A stretch of 50,439 nucleotides of DNA from CAZEAN01 sp964510225 (lineage in GTDB: Bacteria; Planctomycetota; Planctomycetia; Isosphaerales; Isosphaeraceae). The DNA lies in the NCBI GenBank assembly GCA_964510225.1, contig CAZEAN010000035.1:1-50439 (forward strand), in the 5' to 3' direction. Position 1 is the first letter of the stretch; every line of letters starts with the position of its first letter. Of the stretch, positions 24,917-33,833 are shown in pieces. The translations under genes and the position numbers were made by a program. The notes below the pieces were generated by a model. It was not told the DNA's origin. It worked only from the letters and a program-made list of their open reading frames with translations, and ran no database searches.

Positions 24917-27900
24917 TCAGGCTTGGACCACGGACATTGGCTCGGATTCAAGTACCGCTGGCGGCTCGGTCTTGCTGCGTTGGAAAAGTCGGCTGAGATC
25001 GTCGAGGAAAGAATAAATTACGGGGACCGCCAAGAGGGTCAGCAGGAGCGACATCATCTGGCCCCCAACGGTTAGGACAGCGATCGATCGCCGTTCTTCA
25101 GCGCCCGGTCCTGTTGCGATCAAGAGTGGGATCAGACCCGCCACGAAGGCAATCGTCGTCATCAGGATTGGCCGGAGGCGGTCGCGGTTCGCTTGAATGA
25201 TTGCCTCAGCACGATCGAGACCGTTCTCACGGAGCACATTCATGTGATCAACCTGCAAGATCGCTGCTTTCTTGACGACCCCGAACAGGACGAGGATTCC
25301 GAGCGCTGAGTAGACGTTCAAGCTCTCGCCGCCCCAGTACAGGCTGAGCAGTCCAAATGGGATCGCGAGTGGAAGGGAAAGTAAGATTGTAAGCGGGTGG
25401 ATTAGATGTTCGTACTGTGCAGCAAGGACGATGTACATGAAGACAAACGAGAGGATAAAGGTCCAGCGGAAGTCATCGAAAGTCCGCTCCAATTCGCGAC
25501 CACCCCCCAACACTCTTGTTTCCATCTCGGGTGGGATTCCCATCTCGATCGCTGCATTTTGGAGCGCTTCGATTCGATCGCCCAACGAATAGCCCGGTGC
25601 GATGTTGGCCCGGACTGCCACCATCCGTTGACGATCAAGGCGGTCGATCCGGGCGGCAGCATTTCCGATCCGGAAGGAGACGACGTTGTCGATCCGAGTC
25701 AGTACCGGTTCGGTCGGTATTTCTTGGACAGCAACACCACGATTGTTGATGCTCGGGACTGTCCGAACAAAAAGTTGTGAGATCGATTGAACGTCCCCTC
25801 GATCAACACCAACGAGCCGAAGTTCCACATCATATGCGTCGTCCACCGTGTCATCCCGATAGCGCGAGACTCGGTCATCACCACCGACAGCGACCCGGAG
25901 AGTGTCGGCAATCTCGCGGACATCGACGCCAAGAATCGCGGCGCGTTCGCGGTTGATGTCGACCAGGAGTTCCGGCTTATCGAGCTGTAAGGTCGTCGTG
26001 AGATCGACGATTCCCGGAATCTCTGAAGCACGATCAAGGAGAGCATCGGCGAATTCAGCGAGACGCAAGAGGTCCGGACCCGTGATCGAGAAATCAATGT
26101 CGACCGGGGCCCCTTGACGCAACGAAGTTAAGTTCCGGACCGAAAGGCGGACCCCTTCGATCGACTTGAGCCGATTCCGGAGTTCGACCATCTTCTCTTG
26201 TTGGCTAAAATTCCCGCGGAACGCTTCACCAGGGTCACCTTTGAGAATCCCTCGGATCAGCCGGGTGATGGAAAAAGTCCGGGTCTCGATGTCGGCAAGT
26301 CGGACGAACATCTCACCTCGATTAACCGTTCCTCGAGAGCCAACAGTGGTGAGTATTGTCTCCACGCCAGGTTCGTTGAAGAGGTACTCCTCAGCAACAC
26401 GGAGGGCTTCGTCGGTGGAACTGAGGCTGGCACCTTCCTCAGCCTGGACCCGGATCTCGAACTCCGACTCATCCACATTGGTAGGGATGTAATCGCGTTG
26501 TACAGTTCGATAAAGCCAGACATTTGTCCCAATCACCACGATAGAAACTGCTAAGACAAGCCAACGAGCCTTTATCGCGAGCTTGAGCAACCAGAGATAG
26601 GAACGCTCGATTGCACCATAGAATCCACCGCGGGATGCCGGGTTTTCAGGGTCGGGCATCCCTCGCTTGAGTAACCGACTGCACATCATTGGCGTCAAGC
26701 TAAAGCTCACAAGCATAGAGACTAGGATTGCCACGGAAGCGGTGATCCCAAACTCGAAGAGCATCCGTCCGGTAACGCTCGAGAGGAACGAGACCGGTAG
26801 AAACACGATGATCAACGAGAGTGTGGTGGCAAGGACGGCGGGACCGATTTCACGGGTTCCTCGGATCGCAGCCTCCGTCGGATTCATTCCTCGCTCTTCG
26901 ATACAGTGGAAGATGTTTTCTAACACAACAATGGCGTCATCGATTACCACACCGACCATCAGTACGAGTGCGAGCATTGTCATGTTGTTCAAGGTAAAGC
27001 CGAAGGCTTTCATGAACGCAAAGGTCGCGATGATGGAGGCAGGGATTGCTACTGAAGCGATGATGGTTGAGCGCCAGGACCGCATGAAGATTAGGACAGT
27101 CAGACACGCTAGGATACTCCCCATGATCAGGTGAGATTCGATCTCATGGAGTGCGGCGACAATATAGCGTGACTGGTCTTGGATTAGTTCCAGTTTGACA
27201 TCGGGCGGGAGCATCGCTTGGGCACGTTCAAGCCGTTCCTTCACCCCTTCCACGACACGGACCGTGTTTTCCCCCGATTGCCGCTGGACTCTGACAATCA
27301 CCGCCGGTTCTCCATTGAGCCGCGCTGTGGTCCGGACCTCCTTTGTTCCGTCGGTTGCGGTCCCGAGGTCTTTGAGTCGAATTGGGCGACCATTAACGGT
27401 TGCGATGACGAGTTCTGGGAAGCCTTCGGAGTCACCCACACGGCCTAAGGTTCGGAGACTCCGTTCGCGACGGCCTTCGTCGACGAGACCGCCTGGGACC
27501 TCGGCATTCTGTCGAGCGATGGCGTCACGAACTTGGAGAATCGAGAGCCGGTGGGCGGCGAGCCGACTGGCATCAATTTCGACTTGGATCGCTCGCTCGG
27601 CAGCACCTGCGATCGTGACTTCACCGACCCCCGGGGCCGATTCGATGACGTTCTTGACCGATTGATCTGCTAACAGGTAGAGTTCCTTCGCCGACCGTGG
27701 TCCTGAGACCGCCAGTGAGAGAATCGGCGATGAATCGAGGTCCCTTTTTTGGACCACGGGTGGATCAATCCCAGGTGGCAAGAGATTAAGCGCTCCGGCG
27801 ACCGCATCCCTCACATCTTGGGCACCGGCGTCGGGATCGCGGTCGAGGTCAAAGGTCACGATCACGAACGACTGACCGTCCCTCGAAATGGATCGGAGTT

Positions 27901-28138
27901 CGTCGATCCCCGCAACGGTCGCAACGGCATCCTCGATTACCTGAGAAACTTCGGATTCGACTTCAGTTGATGCGGCCCCGGGATAAACCGTCCAGATGTA
28001 GACGGTCGGGAGGTCCATATTGGGGAACCGATCGACCCCCAATTGCGGGAAGGCGGCGATCCCGGCCACAACGAAGGCCAAGATTAGCATCATCGCGAAC
28101 ACAGGTCGTCGGACGCAGAGTTCGGAAAGCCAATACAT
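24917..28138 (-). CDS. RND-family efflux pump inner-membrane subunit (HAE1-like)
   Basis: A 1073-residue proton-driven efflux transporter. It shows the N-terminal helix (RPVFAMMLILAFVVAGIAAFP), the porter-domain start VDRFPNMDLPTVYIWTVYPGA, TM4 with the proton-relay Asp pair (VGVVIDDAIVVLENI) and TM10 with the relay Lys (FGVVKKAAILQVDHM). Two repeated halves with two large periplasmic loops are visible. This fits the hydrophobe/amphiphile (AcrB-like) group rather than the metal-ion group. Upstream on the same strand is its periplasmic adaptor (52-base gap); no TolC-like outer membrane gene is in the window. A TetR gene exists at 49.7 kb but is too far to assume it is the regulator. Confidence 0.93.
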   Translation of the reverse strand: MYWLSELCVRRPVFAMMLILAFVVAGIAAFPQLGVDRFPNMDLPTVYIWTVYPGAASTEVESEVSQVIEDAVATVAGIDELRSISRDGQSFVIVTFDLDRDPDAGAQDVRDAVAGALNLLPPGIDPPVVQKRDLDSSPILSLAVSGPRSAKELYLLADQSVKNVIESAPGVGEVTIAGAAERAIQVEIDASRLAAHRLSILQVRDAIARQNAEVPGGLVDEGRRERSLRTLGRVGDSEGFPELVIATVNGRPIRLKDLGTATDGTKEVRTTARLNGEPAVIVRVQRQSGENTVRVVEGVKERLERAQAMLPPDVKLELIQDQSRYIVAALHEIESHLIMGSILACLTVLIFMRSWRSTIIASVAIPASIIATFAFMKAFGFTLNNMTMLALVLMVGVVIDDAIVVLENIFHCIEERGMNPTEAAIRGTREIGPAVLATTLSLIIVFLPVSFLSSVTGRMLFEFGITASVAILVSMLVSFSLTPMMCSRLLKRGMPDPENPASRGGFYGAIERSYLWLLKLAIKARWLVLAVSIVVIGTNVWLYRTVQRDYIPTNVDESEFEIRVQAEEGASLSSTDEALRVAEEYLFNEPGVETILTTVGSRGTVNRGEMFVRLADIETRTFSITRLIRGILKGDPGEAFRGNFSQQEKMVELRNRLKSIEGVRLSVRNLTSLRQGAPVDIDFSITGPDLLRLAEFADALLDRASEIPGIVDLTTTLQLDKPELLVDINRERAAILGVDVREIADTLRVAVGGDDRVSRYRDDTVDDAYDVELRLVGVDRGDVQSISQLFVRTVPSINNRGVAVQEIPTEPVLTRIDNVVSFRIGNAAARIDRLDRQRMVAVRANIAPGYSLGDRIEALQNAAIEMGIPPEMETRVLGGGRELERTFDDFRWTFILSFVFMYIVLAAQYEHLIHPLTILLSLPLAIPFGLLSLYWGGESLNVYSALGILVLFGVVKKAAILQVDHMNVLRENGLDRAEAIIQANRDRLRPILMTTIAFVAGLIPLLIATGPGAEERRSIAVLTVGGQMMSLLLTLLAVPVIYSFLDDLSRLFQRSKTEPPAVLESEPMSVVQA

Positions 28139-28190
28139 GAAGACTCATCCCGGAAGGATCAATTTAATGGGGGCGGCCAGGGGAAGGGAA

Positions 28191-29471
28191 TTAGTGGGAA
28201 GCTTTGGAATCACGGAGTTCGGTACTGTGGTCGGCTCTTTCGATGCCAATGATTTCTTGAATCTCGACCTTCGCATCGCGCCCTTTGGAGCCATCGATCA
28301 GTACCAGATCGCCCGGCTCGAGGCCGCTGAGGATCTCCACTCGGTCCTTTCGTTTCTCGCCAATCTCAATTGGCTGCTCAACGGCATGACCCTTGACCAC
28401 TTTCCAAACCTTCTGAGTGCCGGCGAACTGTACAATCGCAGACTTCGGTAATGCGACGGCCCTTCGTGCTTCATCAAGGACGACTTCACCTTGAGAGAAT
28501 CGACCGGCCTGGATCGATCGGTCTTCATTCGGCACGATCGCCTCGAACAAGAGTGATCGGCTGAATGGATCGATCGCGGGGCTGATTCGGGTGATTGCCA
28601 CTTCGATTGACTCAGGGCGAGATTCAACGAAGAGGCGGACAGTTTGACCGATTGCAATACTGGAGGCGTATGGTTCGGGTACTGTCCCCCGATAGCGCAC
28701 GGGATTGTCACGGATGAGGGTTACGATGGGATCACCGATCTGAACATAAGATCCAGCCGAAACGTGCCGATCTTGAATTCGGCTGTCATAGGGAGCACGG
28801 ATTTCGGCATCTTCAAGCTGTTGGGATGCAAGTGCCAGTTGAGCATCACGGACCCGTGCCGTCGCGATTTTTTCGAGGACCTCATTGATCGCGGTGGCAT
28901 AACGCGCCTTGGCGACCTGCTCGGCAGTGACGGCCGAATCGTAGTCAGTCCCTGCGGCGACCTGTCGGTTTCGAAGCGAGGAAAGCCGGTCACGATCGAT
29001 CCTCGACTGATCCCAGAGCGCCTTTTGCTCAATGACGATGGGTGTCGTCTGCGGATCGAGTTCACTGAGGTCGGCCGCTCGATCGAGACCAATTGAGGCG
29101 AGGGCTTGAGTCAATTCCGCTTCAGCTTGTCGGACCCGCTCCTGGTGCTCACGACGATCCAGTGATGCCAGCAGGGCTCCTTTGTTCACTTGGTCACCGA
29201 GATCGACAGCAACCTGGTCAATCCGACCAGCAACCTTGGCACCAACAACCGTTACTTCGTCGGCGTCGAGATTACCTTGCGTCGCGACCACTTGTGGCCA
29301 ATCTTGCTCACGAACCTGGATCACCCGGGCCTCAACCGAACCAGAGGCCAGCAGCGTAGTATCTGCGTTTCCCTCGGTTTCCGAGCAACCGGATGCGCTG
29401 AGGAGCAAGAGACCTGCGAGAAGTAAGAGTAGAAGGCTGAGGGGGAAGCCTGTTCTCGTGTGGCCGAGCAT
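28191..29471 (-). CDS. RND efflux periplasmic adaptor (membrane fusion protein), lipoprotein
   Basis: A 426-residue adaptor linking the RND pump to an outer-membrane channel. ATG 29471 gives a signal peptide with lipobox LLLLSASGC (frame open to 29540). The barrel-sandwich/lipoyl half-motif is AKVAGRIDQVAVDLGDQVNKGALLASLD, then a long helical hairpin (about 100-210), the second lipoyl half EIRAPYDSRIQDRHVSAGSYVQIGDP, and a beta-barrel domain ending in VWKVVKGHAVEQPIEIGEK. First gene of an operon with the RND pump and an APC permease. Confidence 0.9.
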   Translation of the reverse strand: MLGHTRTGFPLSLLLLLLAGLLLLSASGCSETEGNADTTLLASGSVEARVIQVREQDWPQVVATQGNLDADEVTVVGAKVAGRIDQVAVDLGDQVNKGALLASLDRREHQERVRQAEAELTQALASIGLDRAADLSELDPQTTPIVIEQKALWDQSRIDRDRLSSLRNRQVAAGTDYDSAVTAEQVAKARYATAINEVLEKIATARVRDAQLALASQQLEDAEIRAPYDSRIQDRHVSAGSYVQIGDPIVTLIRDNPVRYRGTVPEPYASSIAIGQTVRLFVESRPESIEVAITRISPAIDPFSRSLLFEAIVPNEDRSIQAGRFSQGEVVLDEARRAVALPKSAIVQFAGTQKVWKVVKGHAVEQPIEIGEKRKDRVEILSGLEPGDLVLIDGSKGRDAKVEIQEIIGIERADHSTELRDSKASH

Positions 29472-30084
29472 CGTGGAGCGTCCTTTGGGGATGGTCGAGT
29501 CGTCGTGGGGAGGAAGAGAGGATTGAGGAGCCGGATTCAAGACGAACCGCCAACCAATGAGGCAGGTGATAATACCTTATTTACTGCTATCATGCGCGAA
29601 ATCGAGAACCCTTGGGCCAAGTTTGTGCAACATCTCTCAAATTAACTCAGTCGAGCGCGCTCCTAGCCACTGAGGGAATAGTGGGGAGTTGATACTGCAA
29701 AATGAGGGGATCGCGATTTTTTTAATAAGTTTAAATGTCTTGATGGTTCTGACCACGAGCCAGGGTCGATGGATGCAGCAGATTCCGAGTGCTATAATCT
29801 GCGTCGGAACGAGCCGCCCGCAACCTCGGGCCGCGGTTCACGATACAGTCCCGACCAAACTGAAGGTCTGTGGCGAGGAGGTGGCAACTGGTGTCGTGCC
29901 ACAGTCAGTCAGCCTCTTCATTCTTTCCCTAATAGCGATGGGTTTGGAATCGGGGCTGATCCGGATTCACCGGTTTCGGCTGCCGATTGAGGTACCCCGG
30001 CGGGATTCATCTCCCTCTCGACGTCACACTGAACCTCGTCAGCGACCATTCGACCAAGAAACGCAACCAGGACCTAATCCACTA
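29472..30084. other. Divergent intergenic region with A/T tract
   Basis: About 610 bases between the divergent efflux operon and the DUF3604 gene. A run of T followed by AATAAGTTTAAA occurs near 29710-29730. The plus frame is open from 29689 into the DUF3604 gene, but the translation before 30085 lacks protein-like character and the signal peptide begins at 30085, so I leave it out of the gene. Confidence 0.5.
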
Positions 30085-32016
30085 ATGAAGTATATACTCC
30101 TCGCTCTTGTTGCAGCGACTATCGATCTTACCATAGGGCAGAACCTCGGCCTCGCCCAGGACTCCGCCGGTCTTGATGCGGCCGAATTCAAGGGGAGGCC
30201 TTATTCTCCCTACGCCGACCGCGCTTTTCCGACGGAAGTCTACTTCGGAGATACCCACGTCCACACTGGCCTCTCCGCCGATGCCGGCGGCGGTGGTACG
30301 ACGCTGATGCCTCGTGACGCTTATCGCTTTGCCCGTGGAGAGCAGGTTACTTCAAACACCGGACAGCCTGTGAAGCTAAGCCGCCCGCTCGATTTCTACA
30401 TGATCACCGATCACTCTGATGGAATGGGTGCGATCACCGATATCTTCCGCGGCGCCCCCAACATCCTCGCTAGCGAATCGGGCAGGAGGTTCTACGAGGC
30501 CTTCAATGCTGGAGGCAGGGAAGCACAATCGGCTGCTATTGAACTGACCCGCCAGTTCGCTCAAGGAACCCTCGATCCCGCCCTCAACTACCAACCCGGC
30601 AATCCGGCTTACAAGCGGATTTGGGACGAGATCATCGCAGCCGCAGAGGAGTACAACGAGCCAGGCAACTTCACTACATTTATTGCCTTCGAATGGACCT
30701 CCCTGGTGAAAGGAAACAACCTACACCGCAACGTGATCTTCCGCGACGGCCCTGAGAGAGTCGGCCGTATTGAGCCCTACACCACTACCCCACCGATCGG
30801 TTCACCGAACCCGCGCGACCTATGGAAGTGGTTGCAAAACTATGAGGACACAACTGGAGGTGATGTTCTCGCCATTCCCCACAACGGTAACCTCTCCAAC
30901 GGGTGGATGTTCGCCTTGCAGGACGATTTCGATGGTGGTGCGGCGCTCGATGCCGAGTACGCTGCTACCCGCCAGAAATGGGAGCGCCTCTACGAGACCA
31001 CCCAGATCAAGGGAGATGGGGAGGCGCATCCGATGCTTTCGTCTGAAGACGAATTTGCCGATTTCGAGACTTGGGACTGGGGCAACCTCGACGCCAGCCA
31101 GGCCAAGACCAACGAGATGCTTCACGGCGAGTACGCCCGCTCGGGGCTGCTCCGGGGTCTTGAGTTGGAAGCGAAGCTCGGTGTGAACCCGTACAAGTTT
31201 GGCCTGGTGGGAGCCAGCGACACCCATACTGGACTGACCGCCCCGGACAACGACAACTTTTTCGGCAAGTTCACCGCCTACGAGCCCAACGAGCATCGAT
31301 CCAATCACTTGGCTAAAGAGAACACGGAAACCGGTATTTCCTATCGTAGTTGGCGCTACATCACTGGTGGTCTCACGGCGGTCTGGGCTGAGTCCAACAC
31401 CCGTGGCGCGATCTTTGACGCCATGGAACGTCGCGAGGCTTACGCTACTACTGGCCCACGGATGCGGGTCCGCTTCTTCGGCGGCTGGGAATTCGACAAG
31501 GACGACGAGAACCGCCGCGATCTCGCCCTAGTCGGCTACACGAAGGGTGTCCCGATGGGGTCAGACCTTAGGAAACGCCTCGAGAAGGCGAAGGCTCCCT
31601 CCTTCCTCCTCTACGCCCTTCGCGATCCAATGGGCGCCAATCTCGACCGCGTCCAGATCATCAAGGGTTGGCTCGATACCCAGGGTAAGCCGCAAGAGCG
31701 GATCTACGACATCGCCGTTTCGGATGGACGCTCTGTCAATGCCGAGGGTCGCTGCAAGATGCCCGTTGGTGACACGGTCAACCTATCCATTCCCAGTTGG
31801 ACCAATACCATTGGAGACCCGGAACTCGGCGGCCTCTGGACAGATCCGGACTTCGATCCCAACCTTAAGGCCTTCTATTACGGCCGGGTGATCGAGATTC
31901 CGACCCCCCGGTGGACCGCCTACGATGCGGTGAAATTCGGAATCGAGATGCCAGAAGAGATTCCTCTGAAGACGCAGGAACGGGCCTACACCAGCCCGAT
32001 CTGGTACACACCTTGA
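30085..32016 (+). CDS. Secreted DUF3604 protein (PHP-like metal-dependent hydrolase fold)
   Basis: A 643-residue member of DUF3604, a family with PHP-type metal-binding motifs. The signal peptide is MKYILLALVAATIDLTIGQ plus a few residues, cut near LAQ. The first metal motif is FGDTHVHTGLSADA (His58, His60); further metal-site blocks are MITDHSDGMG, LAIPHNGNLSNGW and GASDTHTGL. The C-terminal half includes REAYATTGPRMRVRFFGGW, usual in the family. The reaction is not established; phosphoesterase-like hydrolysis is an inference from the PHP motifs. The gene is alone; ATG 30085 is chosen for the signal peptide. Confidence 0.88.
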   Translation: MKYILLALVAATIDLTIGQNLGLAQDSAGLDAAEFKGRPYSPYADRAFPTEVYFGDTHVHTGLSADAGGGGTTLMPRDAYRFARGEQVTSNTGQPVKLSRPLDFYMITDHSDGMGAITDIFRGAPNILASESGRRFYEAFNAGGREAQSAAIELTRQFAQGTLDPALNYQPGNPAYKRIWDEIIAAAEEYNEPGNFTTFIAFEWTSLVKGNNLHRNVIFRDGPERVGRIEPYTTTPPIGSPNPRDLWKWLQNYEDTTGGDVLAIPHNGNLSNGWMFALQDDFDGGAALDAEYAATRQKWERLYETTQIKGDGEAHPMLSSEDEFADFETWDWGNLDASQAKTNEMLHGEYARSGLLRGLELEAKLGVNPYKFGLVGASDTHTGLTAPDNDNFFGKFTAYEPNEHRSNHLAKENTETGISYRSWRYITGGLTAVWAESNTRGAIFDAMERREAYATTGPRMRVRFFGGWEFDKDDENRRDLALVGYTKGVPMGSDLRKRLEKAKAPSFLLYALRDPMGANLDRVQIIKGWLDTQGKPQERIYDIAVSDGRSVNAEGRCKMPVGDTVNLSIPSWTNTIGDPELGGLWTDPDFDPNLKAFYYGRVIEIPTPRWTAYDAVKFGIEMPEEIPLKTQERAYTSPIWYTP

Positions 32017-32084
32017 CCCGATTGTGAGGGGTCGGCCTTCTCTCCACGCGCGAGTGAGCCACCAAGCTCAATAACCCTCGATGA

Positions 32085-32669
32085 TTAGCTCGATGCCACT
32101 TCCTCTAAGGACTTGACCCACAGTTCAAGCTCCTCGATTTCGTTGGCTAAATCGTCCGGCAATGCCTTCGGATGTACCTCAATGAGGCCCTTGAGTGCTT
32201 GCCAGGCGTTTTGCGCTCGCTCCGCGGCAAGCTGGGCTTCGTTGGGACGATGTTGAAAGAATCGGACTTCGGCTACCCGTGTAGCGAAATACTCCCAATG
32301 GTCGGAGATTGCACTCTCAAGGCTTTTCAGATACTCACGCTCCCTCCCACTGAGCGGCTCGCGCGGGACGATTCGGTTCTGAGTGCTTCCGATGACGGTC
32401 AACGTCTGAAACTGCTTTGCTTCCCGGAGTCGCGTAATCCGCGTGATCTCAAGAATTCGTCGAGTCGCCCGTTCAATCGTCGCCTTTTCGTACGGGACCT
32501 CCGCCGGTCGGTATTTACTGCTGATCACCGGGTCATCGGGAAACGGGACGGGCGAAAGGTCAGTCTGGACCGGTCTCGCATATGTCGGTCCGTTCTGTGG
32601 CGTTCGCTCGTGCGGAGTCAGGCTCAGACCGCCAATACCCATCAGAACCAAGAGGACGTTCGAAACCAT
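32085..32669 (-). CDS. Small exported hypothetical protein
   Basis: 194 residues. A hydrophobic N-terminus (VSNVLLVLMGIGGLSLT) suggests a signal peptide or membrane anchor; then a Pro-rich segment and a charged helical region (about 60-190) rich in Glu, Arg and Leu. CAGGAGTTAGATC precedes the ATG, a good ribosome binding site. No family recognised. It is the last of five same-strand genes below the carotenoid pair. Confidence 0.65.
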   Translation of the reverse strand: MVSNVLLVLMGIGGLSLTPHERTPQNGPTYARPVQTDLSPVPFPDDPVISSKYRPAEVPYEKATIERATRRILEITRITRLREAKQFQTLTVIGSTQNRIVPREPLSGREREYLKSLESAISDHWEYFATRVAEVRFFQHRPNEAQLAAERAQNAWQALKGLIEVHPKALPDDLANEIEELELWVKSLEEVASS

Positions 32670-32769
32670 GATCTAACTCCTGAACTTAACTCGTGAATGC
32701 TCAAGCAAAATCCTGGAGCCCTCCCCAGAATGGTCTTCCTCGAGGTCTCCAAACTTATTCTAGTATTGC

Positions 32770-33744
32770 CTATTTTGCCCAGATTGCCGAGGGATGCAAC
32801 AAGAATCGAGTCTCCGCGTTCAAGCTTGACGCGCCAAAGCTCGGCCAAAGGAGGTGGGCGATCGCTTCGACAGGCTCGGAGGCGATCGCGGTCTCAAGTC
32901 TCTTGAGATAGCGATCCACCGCATCCTGTTGGCCGCCAGGATTTACGGACCAAGGTGGATCGAATCGGATCGCAAACCGACCATCCGGACGATGTCGACA
33001 GAAAATCGGCACGACAGGAGCATTCGTTATTACCGAGAGATCGGCCCAAGCGGACAAAAACCGCGACTGGTTTCCCAGGAATCGACCGGGCCGCGCGCAG
33101 CCAGAATCCCAAGAAACATCTCCATTGATGTAGAGGATCATCCCGTCGCGGAGGACCATCCGTGCGCGGAGCATCCGACTCACACTCTCAGCGCGGGAGA
33201 GATCACGCCTGAGTAGGAGATCGGCGGGTGGATGCGGGCGACCATCCGAGGGATCATCAAACCAGTGTTGGAGTTCTGCTGAGACGTGGCGAGGTCGTTG
33301 GAGCATGAACCGGATCGGTAAACGTCGACGGATGAGCCAATGCAATCCAGCGATGTAACTCCCGAAATGCGAGCCCAAGAGGATCAGACCGTTACCGTGA
33401 CGTAGCGCCAGTTCAAGGTGCTCTTCCCCCTCAACGTCAAAGCGTCGGAGTGCCTCAAGATCGCTGAGACCTCCGAGGGTGAAGTCTCGGGCGACGAATC
33501 GTCCGAGGTTCTCCGCGATCCGCAAGGCCGACTCGGTGACTTCTAGATCGAGACCGAGCGTTCGATTTGCACGTTCGATGCCATCCTTGATCCGCGCTGT
33601 ACGCCTTGGGACAGCACCACCGATCCCCCCGAGGAGCTGGAGGACCTGGTCAGCCCGCCGCGGGCCCAATCGATTCAAGATCGGGAGCAAGACACGGTAA
33701 AACCAGGTCTTCCAACTGAAGAGGTGTCGAGGGAAGAGCCGCAC
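32770..33744 (-). CDS. LpxL/HtrB-type lysophospholipid acyltransferase
   Basis: A 324-residue predicted acyltransferase of the LpxL/HtrB group, which adds acyl chains to lipid A or related lipids at the inner membrane. The active-site region is GNGLILLGSHFGSYIAGLHWL (His followed by the expected glycine turn). The protein also shows FMLQRPRHVS, GMILYINGDVSWDSG and APVVPIFCRHRPDGRFAIRFDPP, in the order seen in the family. The start is GTG 33744 with GGAG about 8 bases upstream. The acceptor could be lipid A or an aminolipid; the neighbouring adenylation gene leaves that open. Confidence 0.85.
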   Translation of the reverse strand: MRLFPRHLFSWKTWFYRVLLPILNRLGPRRADQVLQLLGGIGGAVPRRTARIKDGIERANRTLGLDLEVTESALRIAENLGRFVARDFTLGGLSDLEALRRFDVEGEEHLELALRHGNGLILLGSHFGSYIAGLHWLIRRRLPIRFMLQRPRHVSAELQHWFDDPSDGRPHPPADLLLRRDLSRAESVSRMLRARMVLRDGMILYINGDVSWDSGCARPGRFLGNQSRFLSAWADLSVITNAPVVPIFCRHRPDGRFAIRFDPPWSVNPGGQQDAVDRYLKRLETAIASEPVEAIAHLLWPSFGASSLNAETRFLLHPSAIWAK

Positions 33745-33833
33745 GAATCAGACTCCAGTGGAGGAACGTATCCTAGTCGATGTATCGGAATGGCCTCGGA
33801 ACAGATGAGTTCAATCGAGTCGTCAGGAATCGT

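Noticed and set aside
29689..30084. N-terminal extension of 132 residues on the DUF3604 protein
   Set aside because: The translated extension is not protein-like and the signal peptide starts at ATG 30085.
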